A DNA stretch of 6,408 nucleotides, from the NCBI GenBank assembly GCA_020347585.1, contig CP070733.1, positions 818,345 to 824,752 of the forward strand. The letters are read 5' to 3'. Of the stretch, positions 1-5,519 are shown piece after piece. Every line of letters begins with the position of its first letter. Positions within the stretch are counted from its first letter, which is position 1. The stretch is from Pseudomonadota bacterium (GTDB lineage: Bacteria > Pseudomonadota > Gammaproteobacteria > CAMYNG01). The translations under genes and the position numbers were made by a program. Under the pieces are notes generated by a model. That model was not told where the DNA came from, did no database searches, and worked only from the letters and a program-made list of their open reading frames with translations.

Positions 1-381
1 ACCCGCCTCGACGACCGATTCGCGCCGGCCCGATTGCAGCGGATGCCAACACTGCAAGGGCCTGCCCTCGAACAAGCGACGATAGGCGCAAGACGCCGGC
101 AGCGCAGCAAAGGCCGCCGGATCAGCACCCGCCCGCAGGACCACGCACCGGGATACCCGTTGCGCACGCTGGCCGTAGACGCGGCAGCGGCAGGACGCCA
201 GATCCAGGTATCGGCAGGCCACGTTGGTGAAATGCACTGCACCGCTCTCCACGTCCTCCAACTTATGCAGGCAGCAGCGGCCGCAGCCGTCACACAAGGC
301 CTCCCACTCGGCCTCGTCCAGCGCCGCGAGGTCTCCATCGCGCCGGTGGCCATCCAGAATTCGCTGTAGTCGATCACTCAT
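1..381 (-). CDS. ycgN: YcgN/UPF0260 family cysteine-cluster protein, C-terminus cut off by the window edge
   Basis: The frame stays open from an ATG at 381 to base 1, giving 127 residues without a stop. E. coli YcgN has about 150, so only a short tail should be missing. The cysteine cluster is C30-DG-C33-GR-C36-C37-LHKLED, followed by HFTNVAC56-RYLD, C64-R-C66, C79, PASC98-AYR and the WHPL box at 112-115. These match the YcgN family motif by motif. The many paired cysteines suggest bound metal or an Fe-S cluster, but the family's biochemical role is not established. There is no signal peptide, so it should be cytoplasmic. The ribosome-binding site before the ATG is weak. The gene is divergent from the small gene at 567, with 185 bases between them. 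Family assignment is confident; function is unknown. Confidence 0.93.
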   Translation of the reverse strand, partial: MSDRLQRILDGHRRDGDLAALDEAEWEALCDGCGRCCLHKLEDVESGAVHFTNVACRYLDLASCRCRVYGQRAQRVSRCVVLRAGADPAAFAALPASCAYRRLFEGRPLQCWHPLQSGRRESVVEAG

Positions 382-566
382 GTGCCGAATATTGACCGCG
401 ATCACAAATCGTAGCGCAACCTCGCGCGTGTGGCGGTGTCGTATGTGGTACGCCTGCGCACCCAGCACCAAGTCCGCAACGCGAATTCAAGGGCAGCAAT
501 GGCCGGGCCGATAGCCAGTATATGACCCGCTAGTGAAAACCACCACGTCCACAGGAGGCAAAGGAA
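382..566. other. Divergent intergenic region between ycgN and the 67-residue gene
   Basis: These 185 bases must hold the promoters of two divergent genes. I found no pair of -35 and -10 boxes with good spacing in either direction. A TATATG hexamer near 520 lacks a partner at 16-18 bases, and a TTGACC near 392 is not followed by a good -10. A minus-strand frame crosses the region, but it also covers the plus-strand gene and looks like its shadow. Confidence 0.5.
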
Positions 567-770
567 GTGAGCAACAGGGTATTTGGAACGCCCATCGGCA
601 CCCATCTGGGGAAGCCCATATACAAGACAATAGTGCGCAACAACGAGGAATTTGTTTTTGACCGCCTTGCGCGCTGCGACGCAGAAGGCTGTCCGCTGGA
701 CCAGCTCAACAAGGGCGAGGTGCTGTTTCGCCCGGGCTTGATCTACCGGCGCGCTACGCGGGCGGCCTGA
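567..770 (+). CDS. Small uncharacterised protein, 67 residues
   Basis: This GTG-started frame has a textbook ribosome-binding site, AGGAGG at 553-558, with eight bases before the start. The protein begins SNRVFGTPIGTHLGKPIY and continues with a mixed hydrophobic and charged pattern (IVRNNEEFVFDRLARC). It has two cysteines (C37, C42) and ends GLIYRRATRAA. It has no signal peptide, membrane segment or low-complexity tract. Its composition is like a compact globular cytoplasmic protein, quite unlike the Arg/Pro-rich false frames nearby. I do not recognise the family. It is divergent from ycgN and converges on the lipoprotein gene, whose stop lies 25 bases away. The strong binding site and balanced composition make it a likely real gene. 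Confidence 0.75.
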   Translation: MSNRVFGTPIGTHLGKPIYKTIVRNNEEFVFDRLARCDAEGCPLDQLNKGEVLFRPGLIYRRATRAA

Positions 771-795
771 CACGCCCAGTCACGCCGCGACGCCG

Positions 796-1905
796 TTACG
801 ATCCGGACGACTGCGGCGAGACCACGTCCGGTTGCGCGATCCAGTCGCGAAACGCCGTATGCTCCTGCGCATTGGCGCGCAGCCACCAGTGCTTCAGATT
901 CTGCAGCGTATCCGGACCACCCGGCTCGGCCTCGGACCCAGCGACATTCCCGGCACCGCCGTGTGCGGTGCTGATGCGCGGCGCCTCGCTCTCGGTCCAC
1001 CAAAGAAATCCGCGACGCGCCTCCTGCCCGGCAAGCAGCCACCAGTATTGCAGACGTTTCAGCGTTTCGCTCCCTGACACATCTGTGCCGGCGACATCCG
1101 CGCCAGCACTTGCCGTTGCGGCTACCGCTGCGCCCCCGGCCACCACCGTTGCACCCGCTGCAGTACCACCTGTGTTCTCTGCGCCTTGCGCCGCCGATGA
1201 CTCCGCTGTCGCCGCTGCGCCACCGTCGCCGCCCGTCTCTGTCGCGCCCGATGCCGAGTCTTGGCCGCCGGTAGCCGCGGCGGCGCCGGCTGCCGCGGCA
1301 CCGGCAGCAGCACCCGTGCCCTGGGCTTCGGACGTCTGCTCCGCAGGTGTTACGTCGGTCTTGTCCTCGTCGGGCTCAACCACTCCGCCACCGCCGAGCG
1401 ATGCCAGTCCGCGGTTAATAAAGGACCCGTAGCCGGCTGCACCGACAGCCGCGTAGCGCTTGCCGGTCTTCGTGTCGTCGAGCCAGATCTCAATGTCTAT
1501 GCCGAGATCATCCGCGTCGATGGGATTGTCCGGCCCGTTATGAGCGAAGCGATAAATATCCCCAGCGCGCGCGTCAACCTCAAAGCGAAACGCGTCGGTA
1601 GTCTTGATACCACCCGACGTGGCGTCGCCCAGGTATTCCTCGTAGGCGACCATCAGTTCGCGCTTGCCGGGCAAGGTATGCACCTCGTACTGCCCGCCGG
1701 GCATGTCGGGCACCTTAAGGTCACGGCGATTGATCGAAACCACCTTCAGTGCGCTTGGCACAATGAAACGCACTACCTCGGTGTCCGGCCGCGGATCACC
1801 TCCGTAGGCGTGCACCGGGCTTTTCGCCGTGCTGCAGCCACCCGCGAGCGTCAGTGGCATCACGAGCACCAGGCAAACGATACGCAGCAGAAACTGAAGA
1901 CTCAT
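796..1905 (-). CDS. DUF2057 (YccT-like) lipoprotein with Ala/Gly linker and duplicated C-terminal Trp-Trp motif
   Basis: This is a 369-residue exported lipoprotein. Residues 1-23 form a hydrophobic signal ending AGG, and C24 is the likely lipidated cysteine. S25 follows, which suits outer-membrane sorting. Residues 43-150 resemble DUF2057: VVRFIVPSALKVVSINRRDL, then a TLPGKRELMVAYEEYLGD box, then a segment on handling the mature fold (FRFEVDARAGDIYRF). E. coli YccT (CsgI, reported to dampen curli production) belongs to this family but is shorter. Residues 194-272 are an almost pure Ala/Gly/Thr/Ser linker. After it come two copies of a 23-residue segment (281-303 and 333-355). The ATG at 1905 has AAAGG nine bases upstream. 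It lies 142 bases downstream of PilZ-1, so it may have its own promoter. The DUF2057 call rests on recalled family features; the lipoprotein call is stronger. Confidence 0.85.
   Translation of the reverse strand: MSLQFLLRIVCLVLVMPLTLAGGCSTAKSPVHAYGGDPRPDTEVVRFIVPSALKVVSINRRDLKVPDMPGGQYEVHTLPGKRELMVAYEEYLGDATSGGIKTTDAFRFEVDARAGDIYRFAHNGPDNPIDADDLGIDIEIWLDDTKTGKRYAAVGAAGYGSFINRGLASLGGGGVVEPDEDKTDVTPAEQTSEAQGTGAAAGAAAAGAAAATGGQDSASGATETGGDGGAAATAESSAAQGAENTGGTAAGATVVAGGAAVAATASAGADVAGTDVSGSETLKRLQYWWLLAGQEARRGFLWWTESEAPRISTAHGGAGNVAGSEAEPGGPDTLQNLKHWWLRANAQEHTAFRDWIAQPDVVSPQSSGS
841..1065 (-). repeat. Two 23-residue Trp-Trp repeats in the lipoprotein C-terminus
   Basis: The two copies are coded at 997-1065 and 841-909. 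Both read T-L-x-x-L-x-x-W-W-L-x-A-x(7)-F-x-x-W, with nine of 23 residues identical. The DNA keeps part of the similarity: both copies share AGCCACCAGT on the plus strand, followed by a related stretch ending CAGCGT. This points to an internal duplication rather than chance. Similar 'YWW...A...F..W' helices occur near the C-terminus of some DUF2057 proteins as single copies (recalled, not checked). Confidence 0.75.
1090..1326 (-). repeat. Low-complexity Ala/Gly-rich linker coding region
   Basis: Codons 194-272 of the lipoprotein are almost entirely Ala, Gly, Thr and Ser, with short runs such as GAAAGAAAAGAAAATGG. This probably forms a flexible, disordered tether between the DUF2057 domain and the Trp-Trp repeats. 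Such repetitive GC-rich tracts often vary in length between strains. Confidence 0.7.
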
Positions 1906-2047
1906 GTCGACAAACCTTTTGTAAAATCGGGACGTCGGCGATGCCGGGTTGCGGGAAACTACAGGCGACAGGATATCACAGCGCTGCGGTGGTCACGGCT
2001 GTGCGTCCTGCGGAACCGGTCCAGCCGCGAAACAAACACGCGATACG

Positions 2048-2410
2048 TCAGGTGCCAATTGCGTCCCGCCCGGTTGGTGGCTGCCAGTATTGCTGCAGTG
2101 CCTCCATGGTATGACGCACACCATCCAGTTCGAAATCGACAAACATCAGCGCGACACCCCGGACCGTGGCATCGACAACCTTGGTGTTAAAAATGATAGA
2201 AGGGTAGGCCGAATCCAGCAGTTGCAACTCGACATGGGCGCCACGCGGCAGGGCCGGCAAGTGCTCCGCAGCGACGAACACACCACGGTCCGAGATGTCA
2301 CGGGTGAGTGCTTCGCGTGTTCCAAACGCGGGAATCATGAGCCGAACACGTGCCTCAACACGATAGCGCACATGCCGACGGCGTTCGTGCGCGGGTTTTT
2401 CTCTTCTCAC
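2048..2410 (-). CDS. PilZ domain protein (PilZ-1), 120 residues
   Basis: This is a stand-alone PilZ domain, a cytoplasmic c-di-GMP receptor fold. Both ligand motifs are present: R11-x3-R15 in ERRRHVRYRV, and D38-x-S40-x-x-G43 in TRDISDRGVFV. The rest is the expected beta-barrel pattern, ending in a short helix (MEALQQYW). There is no second domain, so the partner is unknown. The start is the GTG at 2410, because an in-frame TAG lies 15 bases upstream and no other start precedes the RxxxR motif. The ribosome-binding site is weak (AGG about 12 bases upstream). It lies 47 bases after the 51-residue membrane protein gene, so it is probably in that operon. It aligns closely with PilZ-2. Confidence 0.93.
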   Translation of the reverse strand: MRREKPAHERRRHVRYRVEARVRLMIPAFGTREALTRDISDRGVFVAAEHLPALPRGAHVELQLLDSAYPSIIFNTKVVDATVRGVALMFVDFELDGVRHTMEALQQYWQPPTGRDAIGT

Positions 2411-2457
2411 TTCGTTGCTTGCCTACAGATTGAAAAATACTACGTCGTTACCCAACG

Positions 2458-2613
2458 CTAGCCGCGCTTCTCCAGGCCAATTCCCGCGACCTCCACGGCC
2501 ACGCCCACCACGATCAACAGCAGCCCGCCCCAGGTCTCCGGCGCCATCACCATCAGCACCGCACCCACTGCGATCAGCAGTCCTGCCACGATACGCCTGG
2601 GTTTTCTTTTCAC
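2458..2613 (-). CDS. 51-residue membrane hairpin protein
   Basis: This short frame opens with GTG at 2613 and ends with TAG at 2458-2460. AGGAG lies six bases before the start. The protein has a basic N-terminus (KRKPRR), a first hydrophobic segment at about 8-24 (IVAGLLIAVGAVLMVMA), a turn (PETWGG), a second hydrophobic segment at about 28-47, and a charged tail (LEKRG). This is a two-pass hairpin with the N-terminus probably in the cytoplasm by the positive-inside rule. I cannot name the family. Its clean start, ribosome-binding site and place between two same-strand genes (37 bases after the DUF4870 gene, 47 before PilZ-1) support a real gene. It may help a membrane neighbour or the PilZ protein (inference only). 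Confidence 0.8.
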   Translation of the reverse strand: MKRKPRRIVAGLLIAVGAVLMVMAPETWGGLLLIVVGVAVEVAGIGLEKRG

Positions 2614-2627
2614 CCGCCGCTCCTGTC

Positions 2628-2642
2628 CGCGCCGCGGGCGCG
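2628..2642 (-). other. GC-only hairpin between the DUF4870 and 51-residue genes
   Basis: A perfect six-pair stem (CGCGCC with GGCGCG) closes a three-base loop. It lies just after the DUF4870 stop and just before the ribosome-binding site of the 51-residue gene. There is no T-run, so it is not a standard terminator. It could stabilise the upstream message or tune translation of the next gene. Confidence 0.4.
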
Positions 2643-2650
2643 TTTGATAT

Positions 2651-3031
2651 TCACTTTATTAGCCTCAGGGTCAATGGATAGCGATAAGCCTGCCCCTCAT
2701 ATGCTTTGACCGAGGCAATCACGACCATCACCAGATAATAAACCGCCAACGCCCACAACATCAGCAATCCGATCCCAACCCCGATCAGCACTGTCGCCAG
2801 TGCGCCGGCCAGCATCACGGTAATCTGGAAATTCAGTGATTCCTTGCCCTGGTCGGCTACCAGGGGCATGTCGTCGCGCTTGATCAGCCAAACCACGAAC
2901 GGCCCCAACAGGCCGCCAATGGGTGGAACCAGCATGATACAAAGTGCACTGAGGTGACAGAGCATCGCCCACATGCACTCTTCTCTGCTGAGCGTTCGCC
3001 CCATGTTGTCTTCAGCCGGTTGCAGTTCCAT
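2651..3031 (-). CDS. DUF4870 family membrane protein
   Basis: This 126-residue protein has the DUF4870 layout. A short cytoplasmic head is followed by WAMLCHLSALCIMLVPPIGG (residues 21-40), then LLGPFVVWLIKRDDMPLVADQGKESLNFQ (41-69), and a C-terminal hydrophobic block at about 70-108 ending VIASVKAYEGQAYRYPL. The 'H-L-S-A', 'GP-VVWLIK' and 'GKE-LNFQ' signatures are typical. Three to four membrane segments are expected. The molecular role of the family is not known. The ATG at 3031 has AAGGGA five bases upstream; an internal ATG at 3004 is a less likely start. It follows the secreted Gln/Arg-rich gene by 27 bases, so the two are probably co-transcribed. Confidence 0.92.
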   Translation of the reverse strand: MELQPAEDNMGRTLSREECMWAMLCHLSALCIMLVPPIGGLLGPFVVWLIKRDDMPLVADQGKESLNFQITVMLAGALATVLIGVGIGLLMLWALAVYYLVMVVIASVKAYEGQAYRYPLTLRLIK

Positions 3032-3058
3032 AAGTGTCCCTTGCGGTGCGCGGCCCGC

Positions 3059-3451
3059 TCAGCGCCCGGTACCCGGCAGGCTGTTGCGCTGGATGCGAAG
3101 GCTCTGGCGCTGCGCTGCCTGTTCGCTGCGAAACTGCAGACGCTGCGCGTTGCGCAGAGCCTGGTCGCCCGGCGCGACGCCGGGTCGCCCCGCGCGATTG
3201 TATAGCGCCTGGCTGCGCTGGCGCTGGTGCAACTGCTGCTGTTGCAGGCGCTCGCGGAGCATGCGGTTTTGCAGCTTCATTTCGGCACGCGGCGTATGCG
3301 GCGCAAGGCGGGTACGGTAGGCCTCTTGCTCCGCTCTCAACGACTGCGCGTCGGACGCCTGCTCCGCACGCAGCTGCGCCTCGTTGGCGCCCGTCGTAAT
3401 CGCCAGCAGCGCCATCGCGGCACCACACATTGCCTGAAGAAAACCCTGCAT
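3059..3451 (-). CDS. Secreted Gln/Arg-rich protein of unknown function
   Basis: From the ATG at 3451 the protein has 130 residues. Residues 1-22 look like a signal peptide (hydrophobic AMALLAITTGA, cleavage near A22). The mature part is very rich in Gln, Arg, Ala and Glu, with heptad-like runs (about 26-85 and 96-123, for example LRERLQQQQLHQRQRSQ), so it is probably helical and strongly basic. No enzyme motif is seen. The start is uncertain. The signal lacks a basic n-region from 3451, while an upstream ATG at 3499 would add one Arg but has its AAGGG too close to the codon. The frame opens still further, to 3598, but that part looks non-coding. It leads the run into DUF4870. A role in envelope stress sensing is conceivable but not shown. 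Confidence 0.7.
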   Translation of the reverse strand: MQGFLQAMCGAAMALLAITTGANEAQLRAEQASDAQSLRAEQEAYRTRLAPHTPRAEMKLQNRMLRERLQQQQLHQRQRSQALYNRAGRPGVAPGDQALRNAQRLQFRSEQAAQRQSLRIQRNSLPGTGR

Positions 3452-3575
3452 GGATGCGCCCGCTCTCCCCGCGACATGCGGAAAACAGACTCCAATCATA
3501 ACCCTTTTCGACACGCGCGGGCAGGCGGGGTTCCGGCCGCAGTTCGTGGGTCGGCGCGCCGTGGCGCGATGCGGG

Positions 3576-3662
3576 TCAGCGGCGTTGCCGCTTGACACGC
3601 CGCTGCTGTTTCCTGCGTTTGATGGTGCGCTGCGTGCAACGCCGTTGATGCTGGTGTGTCAT
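3576..3662 (-). CDS. Possible 28-residue Arg/Lys-rich micro-ORF
   Basis: An ATG at 3662 opens a 28-codon frame closed by TGA at 3576-3578. AAGGTGG precedes the ATG at a workable distance. Thirteen of the 28 residues are Arg or Lys, five of the rest are Gln, and the end reads KRQRR. The peptide would be extremely basic. It lies upstream of the secreted Gln/Arg-rich gene on the same strand. It could be a small nucleic-acid-binding peptide or a leader peptide. It could equally be chance: GC-rich DNA read in the wrong frame often gives Arg-rich frames. Moderate to low confidence. Confidence 0.3.
   Translation of the reverse strand: MTHQHQRRCTQRTIKRRKQQRRVKRQRR
3577..3605 (-). other. Mutually exclusive hairpins at the end of the micro-ORF
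   Basis: A perfect eight-pair stem (CAGCGGCG at 3577-3584 with CGCCGCTG at 3598-3605, 13-base loop) shares bases with a tighter five-pair stem (3579-3583 with 3587-3591, three-base loop). Both cannot form at once. They cover the last codons and stop of the 28-codon frame. No T-run follows. Confidence 0.4.
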
Positions 3663-3716
3663 TACTGCCCCCACCTTACATCCGCCCGGCAGCCCCCCCG
3701 CCGCCAACTCCGGTCC

Positions 3717-3752
3717 CCAATAAAAGGTGTGCGGGCCGTCCCCCGCCCGCAT
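3717..3752 (-). terminator. Rho-independent terminator after the TPR gene
   Basis: Starting a few bases after the TPR stop, the minus strand has a seven-pair stem (TGCGGGC at 3745-3751 with GCCCGCA at 3730-3736) around an eight-base G-rich loop. After ACACC comes TTTTATT. This is a standard intrinsic terminator for the PilZ-3-to-TPR block. The T-run starts four bases past the stem, which may weaken it slightly. Confidence 0.7.
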
Positions 3753-3757
3753 GCCGC

Positions 3758-4708
3758 TCAGCTACTGCCCAGCGCCTCCAAGCGCTCGGCAGCGACGCAC
3801 GAATTTTCGAGTTCTTCAGCCCGGCGATAGGCCCGCGCGGCGGCGACACCATCACCGTTGTCGCGATAGCCGTCCCCCAGTGCAATATAGGCCGCCGCAT
3901 CGGTACCCAACGCCAGCGCCTGCTGATACTGGCTGATAGCGGCCGCATGGGCCCGCTGCCGCAGCAGAAAATGCCCATACTGCAGGTGCGCAAAGCGGAC
4001 ATCGTCCGGCACCGCGTAGTCTCTCAACAGCCTCTGGAACGCCTGCTCCGCCTGTGCAGTGTTGCCCCGCGCTTCGACGATGCGCGCCTGCTGCACCTCG
4101 CCGCGCAGCGCGTTTGCGGCCAACAGCGTCCGCACTGCCGCCTCGGCCTTGTCCAGACCGCCGCCCATAAAGCCCGGCGCCCGTAGGTAGAACGTGGTCA
4201 ATGCGACGCCCGCATCAACGTGCGCCGGGTCGAGGGCGACCGCGCGTTCCATTGCCTCGCGGGTCTTGCGGGCGTAACTGGCCTTGCGAAACACACCAGC
4301 GCGCTGCGCCAGTTCGCCCCAGGCTTCGCCCAGCCTGAAATGATAGTCGGCATTGGCGGCATCGAGCGCGGCGGCGCGCTGATACTCCACTGCCGCCTCT
4401 TCGAACCGGCACTGGGCGAACAACGCGCGTGCCAGCCAGAACCGAGCCGCCGCGTTGTCGGGATCGCCGGTGCTGATGCGGGTAAACACCGCATGCGCTC
4501 GGGCATGGCGGTGCGCCTGCATCAGCTGTATACCCCCCTCGAGCGTTGCGGGCGCCGCGGCGGCCAGAGCGGGTAGTAGCAGGGCCGCTCGGAGAAGCGT
4601 CCCCGAAATCCACGCCGCACTTATGCGCTGACGGCAGCGCGGTACTCGTCTTCCGCAATCGACACGGGCGCCGGCCGCGCGCCGCTGTCCTCGTTGTAAA
4701 GTTCCCAC
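3758..4708 (-). CDS. Exported tetratricopeptide-repeat (TPR) protein with an unclear start
   Basis: Counting from the GTG at 4708, a signal peptide (LLRAALLLPALAAAAPA) sits at about 38-54. TPR-type helix pairs follow at about 55-119, for example NAAARFWLARALFAQCRFEEAA. A longer repeat with an insert comes next (120-163), then a conserved-looking FYLRAPGFMGGGLDKAEAA segment (173-191). Further repeats run from about 203 to 304 (GNTAQAEQAFQRLLRDY, AAAISQYQQALALG, AAYIALGDGYRDNGDGVAAARAY). It is probably a periplasmic or envelope scaffold for protein binding. The start is odd. The only in-frame ATG, GTG or TTG before the signal is at 4708, 88 bases inside PilZ-2 and without a ribosome-binding site. 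The extension it adds is Arg-rich and looks non-coding. A one-base shift in a G run at 4601-4604 would link the signal to a GTG at 4613. The terminator follows directly. Confidence 0.85.
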   Translation of the reverse strand: MGTLQRGQRRAAGARVDCGRRVPRCRQRISAAWISGTLLRAALLLPALAAAAPATLEGGIQLMQAHRHARAHAVFTRISTGDPDNAAARFWLARALFAQCRFEEAAVEYQRAAALDAANADYHFRLGEAWGELAQRAGVFRKASYARKTREAMERAVALDPAHVDAGVALTTFYLRAPGFMGGGLDKAEAAVRTLLAANALRGEVQQARIVEARGNTAQAEQAFQRLLRDYAVPDDVRFAHLQYGHFLLRQRAHAAAISQYQQALALGTDAAAYIALGDGYRDNGDGVAAARAYRRAEELENSCVAAERLEALGSS

Positions 4709-5016
4709 TGTCTGCGCAGTTCGCCCAAATCGTAGATTACGCCGTTCAGTTCGTAGTTCATCACACTCAACCCGACACCTTCATCGAGCACGCGCATGAC
4801 CTTCATGTTGAACTGTAAATCCGGGTTTACCGAGTCGACGAACTGCAGGGTCAGTGCGCTGCCCGCCACCAGTTCTGGTATGTGCTCTTCGGGGTGCACG
4901 AACACACCGCCATCCGAGATGTCCCGTGTCAAGCCCCCGGTCTCGCCAAAAGAGGCGTGCCTGAGCCGCACGCGTGCATTGACTGGTCTGCGCCAATAGG
5001 TGCGTCTTTCTGCCAT
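4621..5016 (-). CDS. PilZ domain protein (PilZ-2), 131 residues
   Basis: This is a stand-alone PilZ domain with both c-di-GMP motifs: R5-x3-R9 in ERRTYWRRPV, and D32-x-S34-x-x-G37 in TRDISDGGVFV. It ends in a helix (LGELRRQW) plus a polar 25-residue tail (GARPAPVSIAEDEY). The start is the ATG at 5016: AAGGAGG lies eight bases upstream and the motif follows at once. The frame is open to an ATG at 5196, but that part is the cupin gene read out of frame. It aligns along its length with PilZ-1 (shared TRDIS, GVFV, DS, FN-KV and EL-GV positions). The cupin frame overlaps its first 236 bases. The TPR gene follows. Confidence 0.95.
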   Translation of the reverse strand: MAERRTYWRRPVNARVRLRHASFGETGGLTRDISDGGVFVHPEEHIPELVAGSALTLQFVDSVNPDLQFNMKVMRVLDEGVGLSVMNYELNGVIYDLGELRRQWELYNEDSGARPAPVSIAEDEYRAAVSA

Positions 5017-5455
5017 CGTCTGCTCCTCCTTGCAGGTATGCGCCTGCAACGTCGCGTGAGGCGTCGCGGTGTACTGTTTCAGGTGAGAACGCGGGAACGC
5101 AAACCGCCACGTACTCGGCACCGTCAGGGCCCGGCGTGCTGTACTGCACCCACTCTCCGCGTTGCGCCACGACCGCCTCACCGGCGCCGATGTCAACTAC
5201 ACCGTTTTTCGATGTCACGCGCAGCGAACCGCTTAACACTATCGTGTATTCGTCAAATTCTGGGGTTTGTCCCGGCTCCACCCAACCGAACGGGCTCTTC
5301 ATACGCGCAACGCTCAGAGTTTCTGTACCCGAGTTGACCCGGCCGATGAACTCCTCAATCAGTTTAGGTTTGTTGCCCTCGGCTGCAACCACCGCAGGGT
5401 TACGAATCACAACCGGCACGGGGTTGCCCTGCCGAGCGCGCTGCCAAAGTGACAC
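4781..5455 (-). CDS. Cupin domain protein, frame running on into PilZ-2
   Basis: The GTG at 5455 is preceded by a G-rich binding site (AGGGGG, six bases before it). Residues 30-131 form a small cupin: KLIEEFIGRVNSGTETLSVARM, then the first motif region PGQTPEFDEYTIVLSGSLRV (61-80), then GAGEAVVAQRGEWVQYSTPG, ending VAVCVPAFSPETVHRD. The usual His metal ligands of motif 1 are replaced by Gln63 with Glu66/Glu69. This resembles cupins whose first histidines are lost, so the ligand or metal is uncertain. Related proteins end near the HRD position, at about 130 residues. Here the frame goes on for 90 more residues of Arg-rich, non-family sequence, of which 78 codons overlap PilZ-2. The functional part is therefore probably residues 1-132 (5060-5455). 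The substrate is unknown. Confidence 0.85.
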   Translation of the reverse strand: MSLWQRARQGNPVPVVIRNPAVVAAEGNKPKLIEEFIGRVNSGTETLSVARMKSPFGWVEPGQTPEFDEYTIVLSGSLRVTSKNGVVDIGAGEAVVAQRGEWVQYSTPGPDGAEYVAVCVPAFSPETVHRDASRDVAGAYLQGGADDGRKTHLLAQTSQCTRAAQARLFWRDRGLDTGHLGWRCVRAPRRAHTRTGGGQRTDPAVRRLGKPGFTVQHEGHARAR

Positions 5456-5519
5456 CGGTTGCCCCCTGGGCGACTTGCGCGTCGGTCGGCCATGCGCGCG
5501 CCGCGTCGTCCGGGCCGTA

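Larger units (their letters stand above)
3452..3757. other. Gene-poor gap between the TPR gene and the secreted-protein gene
   Basis: These 306 bases hold the likely terminator of the upstream block (3717-3752) and, on the minus strand, a possible 28-codon basic frame with overlapping hairpins. The rest should contain the promoter of the secreted-protein gene, but I could not pick out convincing -35 and -10 boxes. Plus-strand frames through here are Pro/Arg-rich and continue into the TPR gene as shadows. Confidence 0.5.

Noticed and set aside
402..773. Minus-strand 123-codon frame opposite the 67-residue gene
   Set aside because: It covers the plus-strand gene and its strong ribosome-binding site. 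Its composition is mixed and matches no family I know, so it looks like a shadow frame.
764..786. Hairpin between the convergent 67-residue and lipoprotein genes
   Set aside because: The stem has seven pairs with a mismatch and no T-run in either direction. It also includes the stop codon, so it is not convincing as a terminator.
872..1432. Plus-strand 186-codon Ala/Pro-rich frame
   Set aside because: It is the complement of the lipoprotein's Ala/Gly linker, and GC-rich repeats keep several frames open. It has no good start context.
1977..2003. CACAGC/GCTGTG dyad between PilZ-1 and the lipoprotein gene
   Set aside because: Six pairs around a 15-base loop without a T-run are too weak to call a terminator or an operator.
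1261..2190. Plus-strand 309-codon frame across the lipoprotein start and PilZ-1 end
   Set aside because: It lies opposite the lipoprotein and PilZ-1 genes and the gap between them. It is rich in Arg, His and Cys with no recognisable motif.
5017..5196. N-terminal extension of PilZ-2 from the ATG at 5196
   Set aside because: This stretch is the cupin gene read out of frame. The ATG at 5016 has a strong ribosome-binding site and sits right before the PilZ motif.
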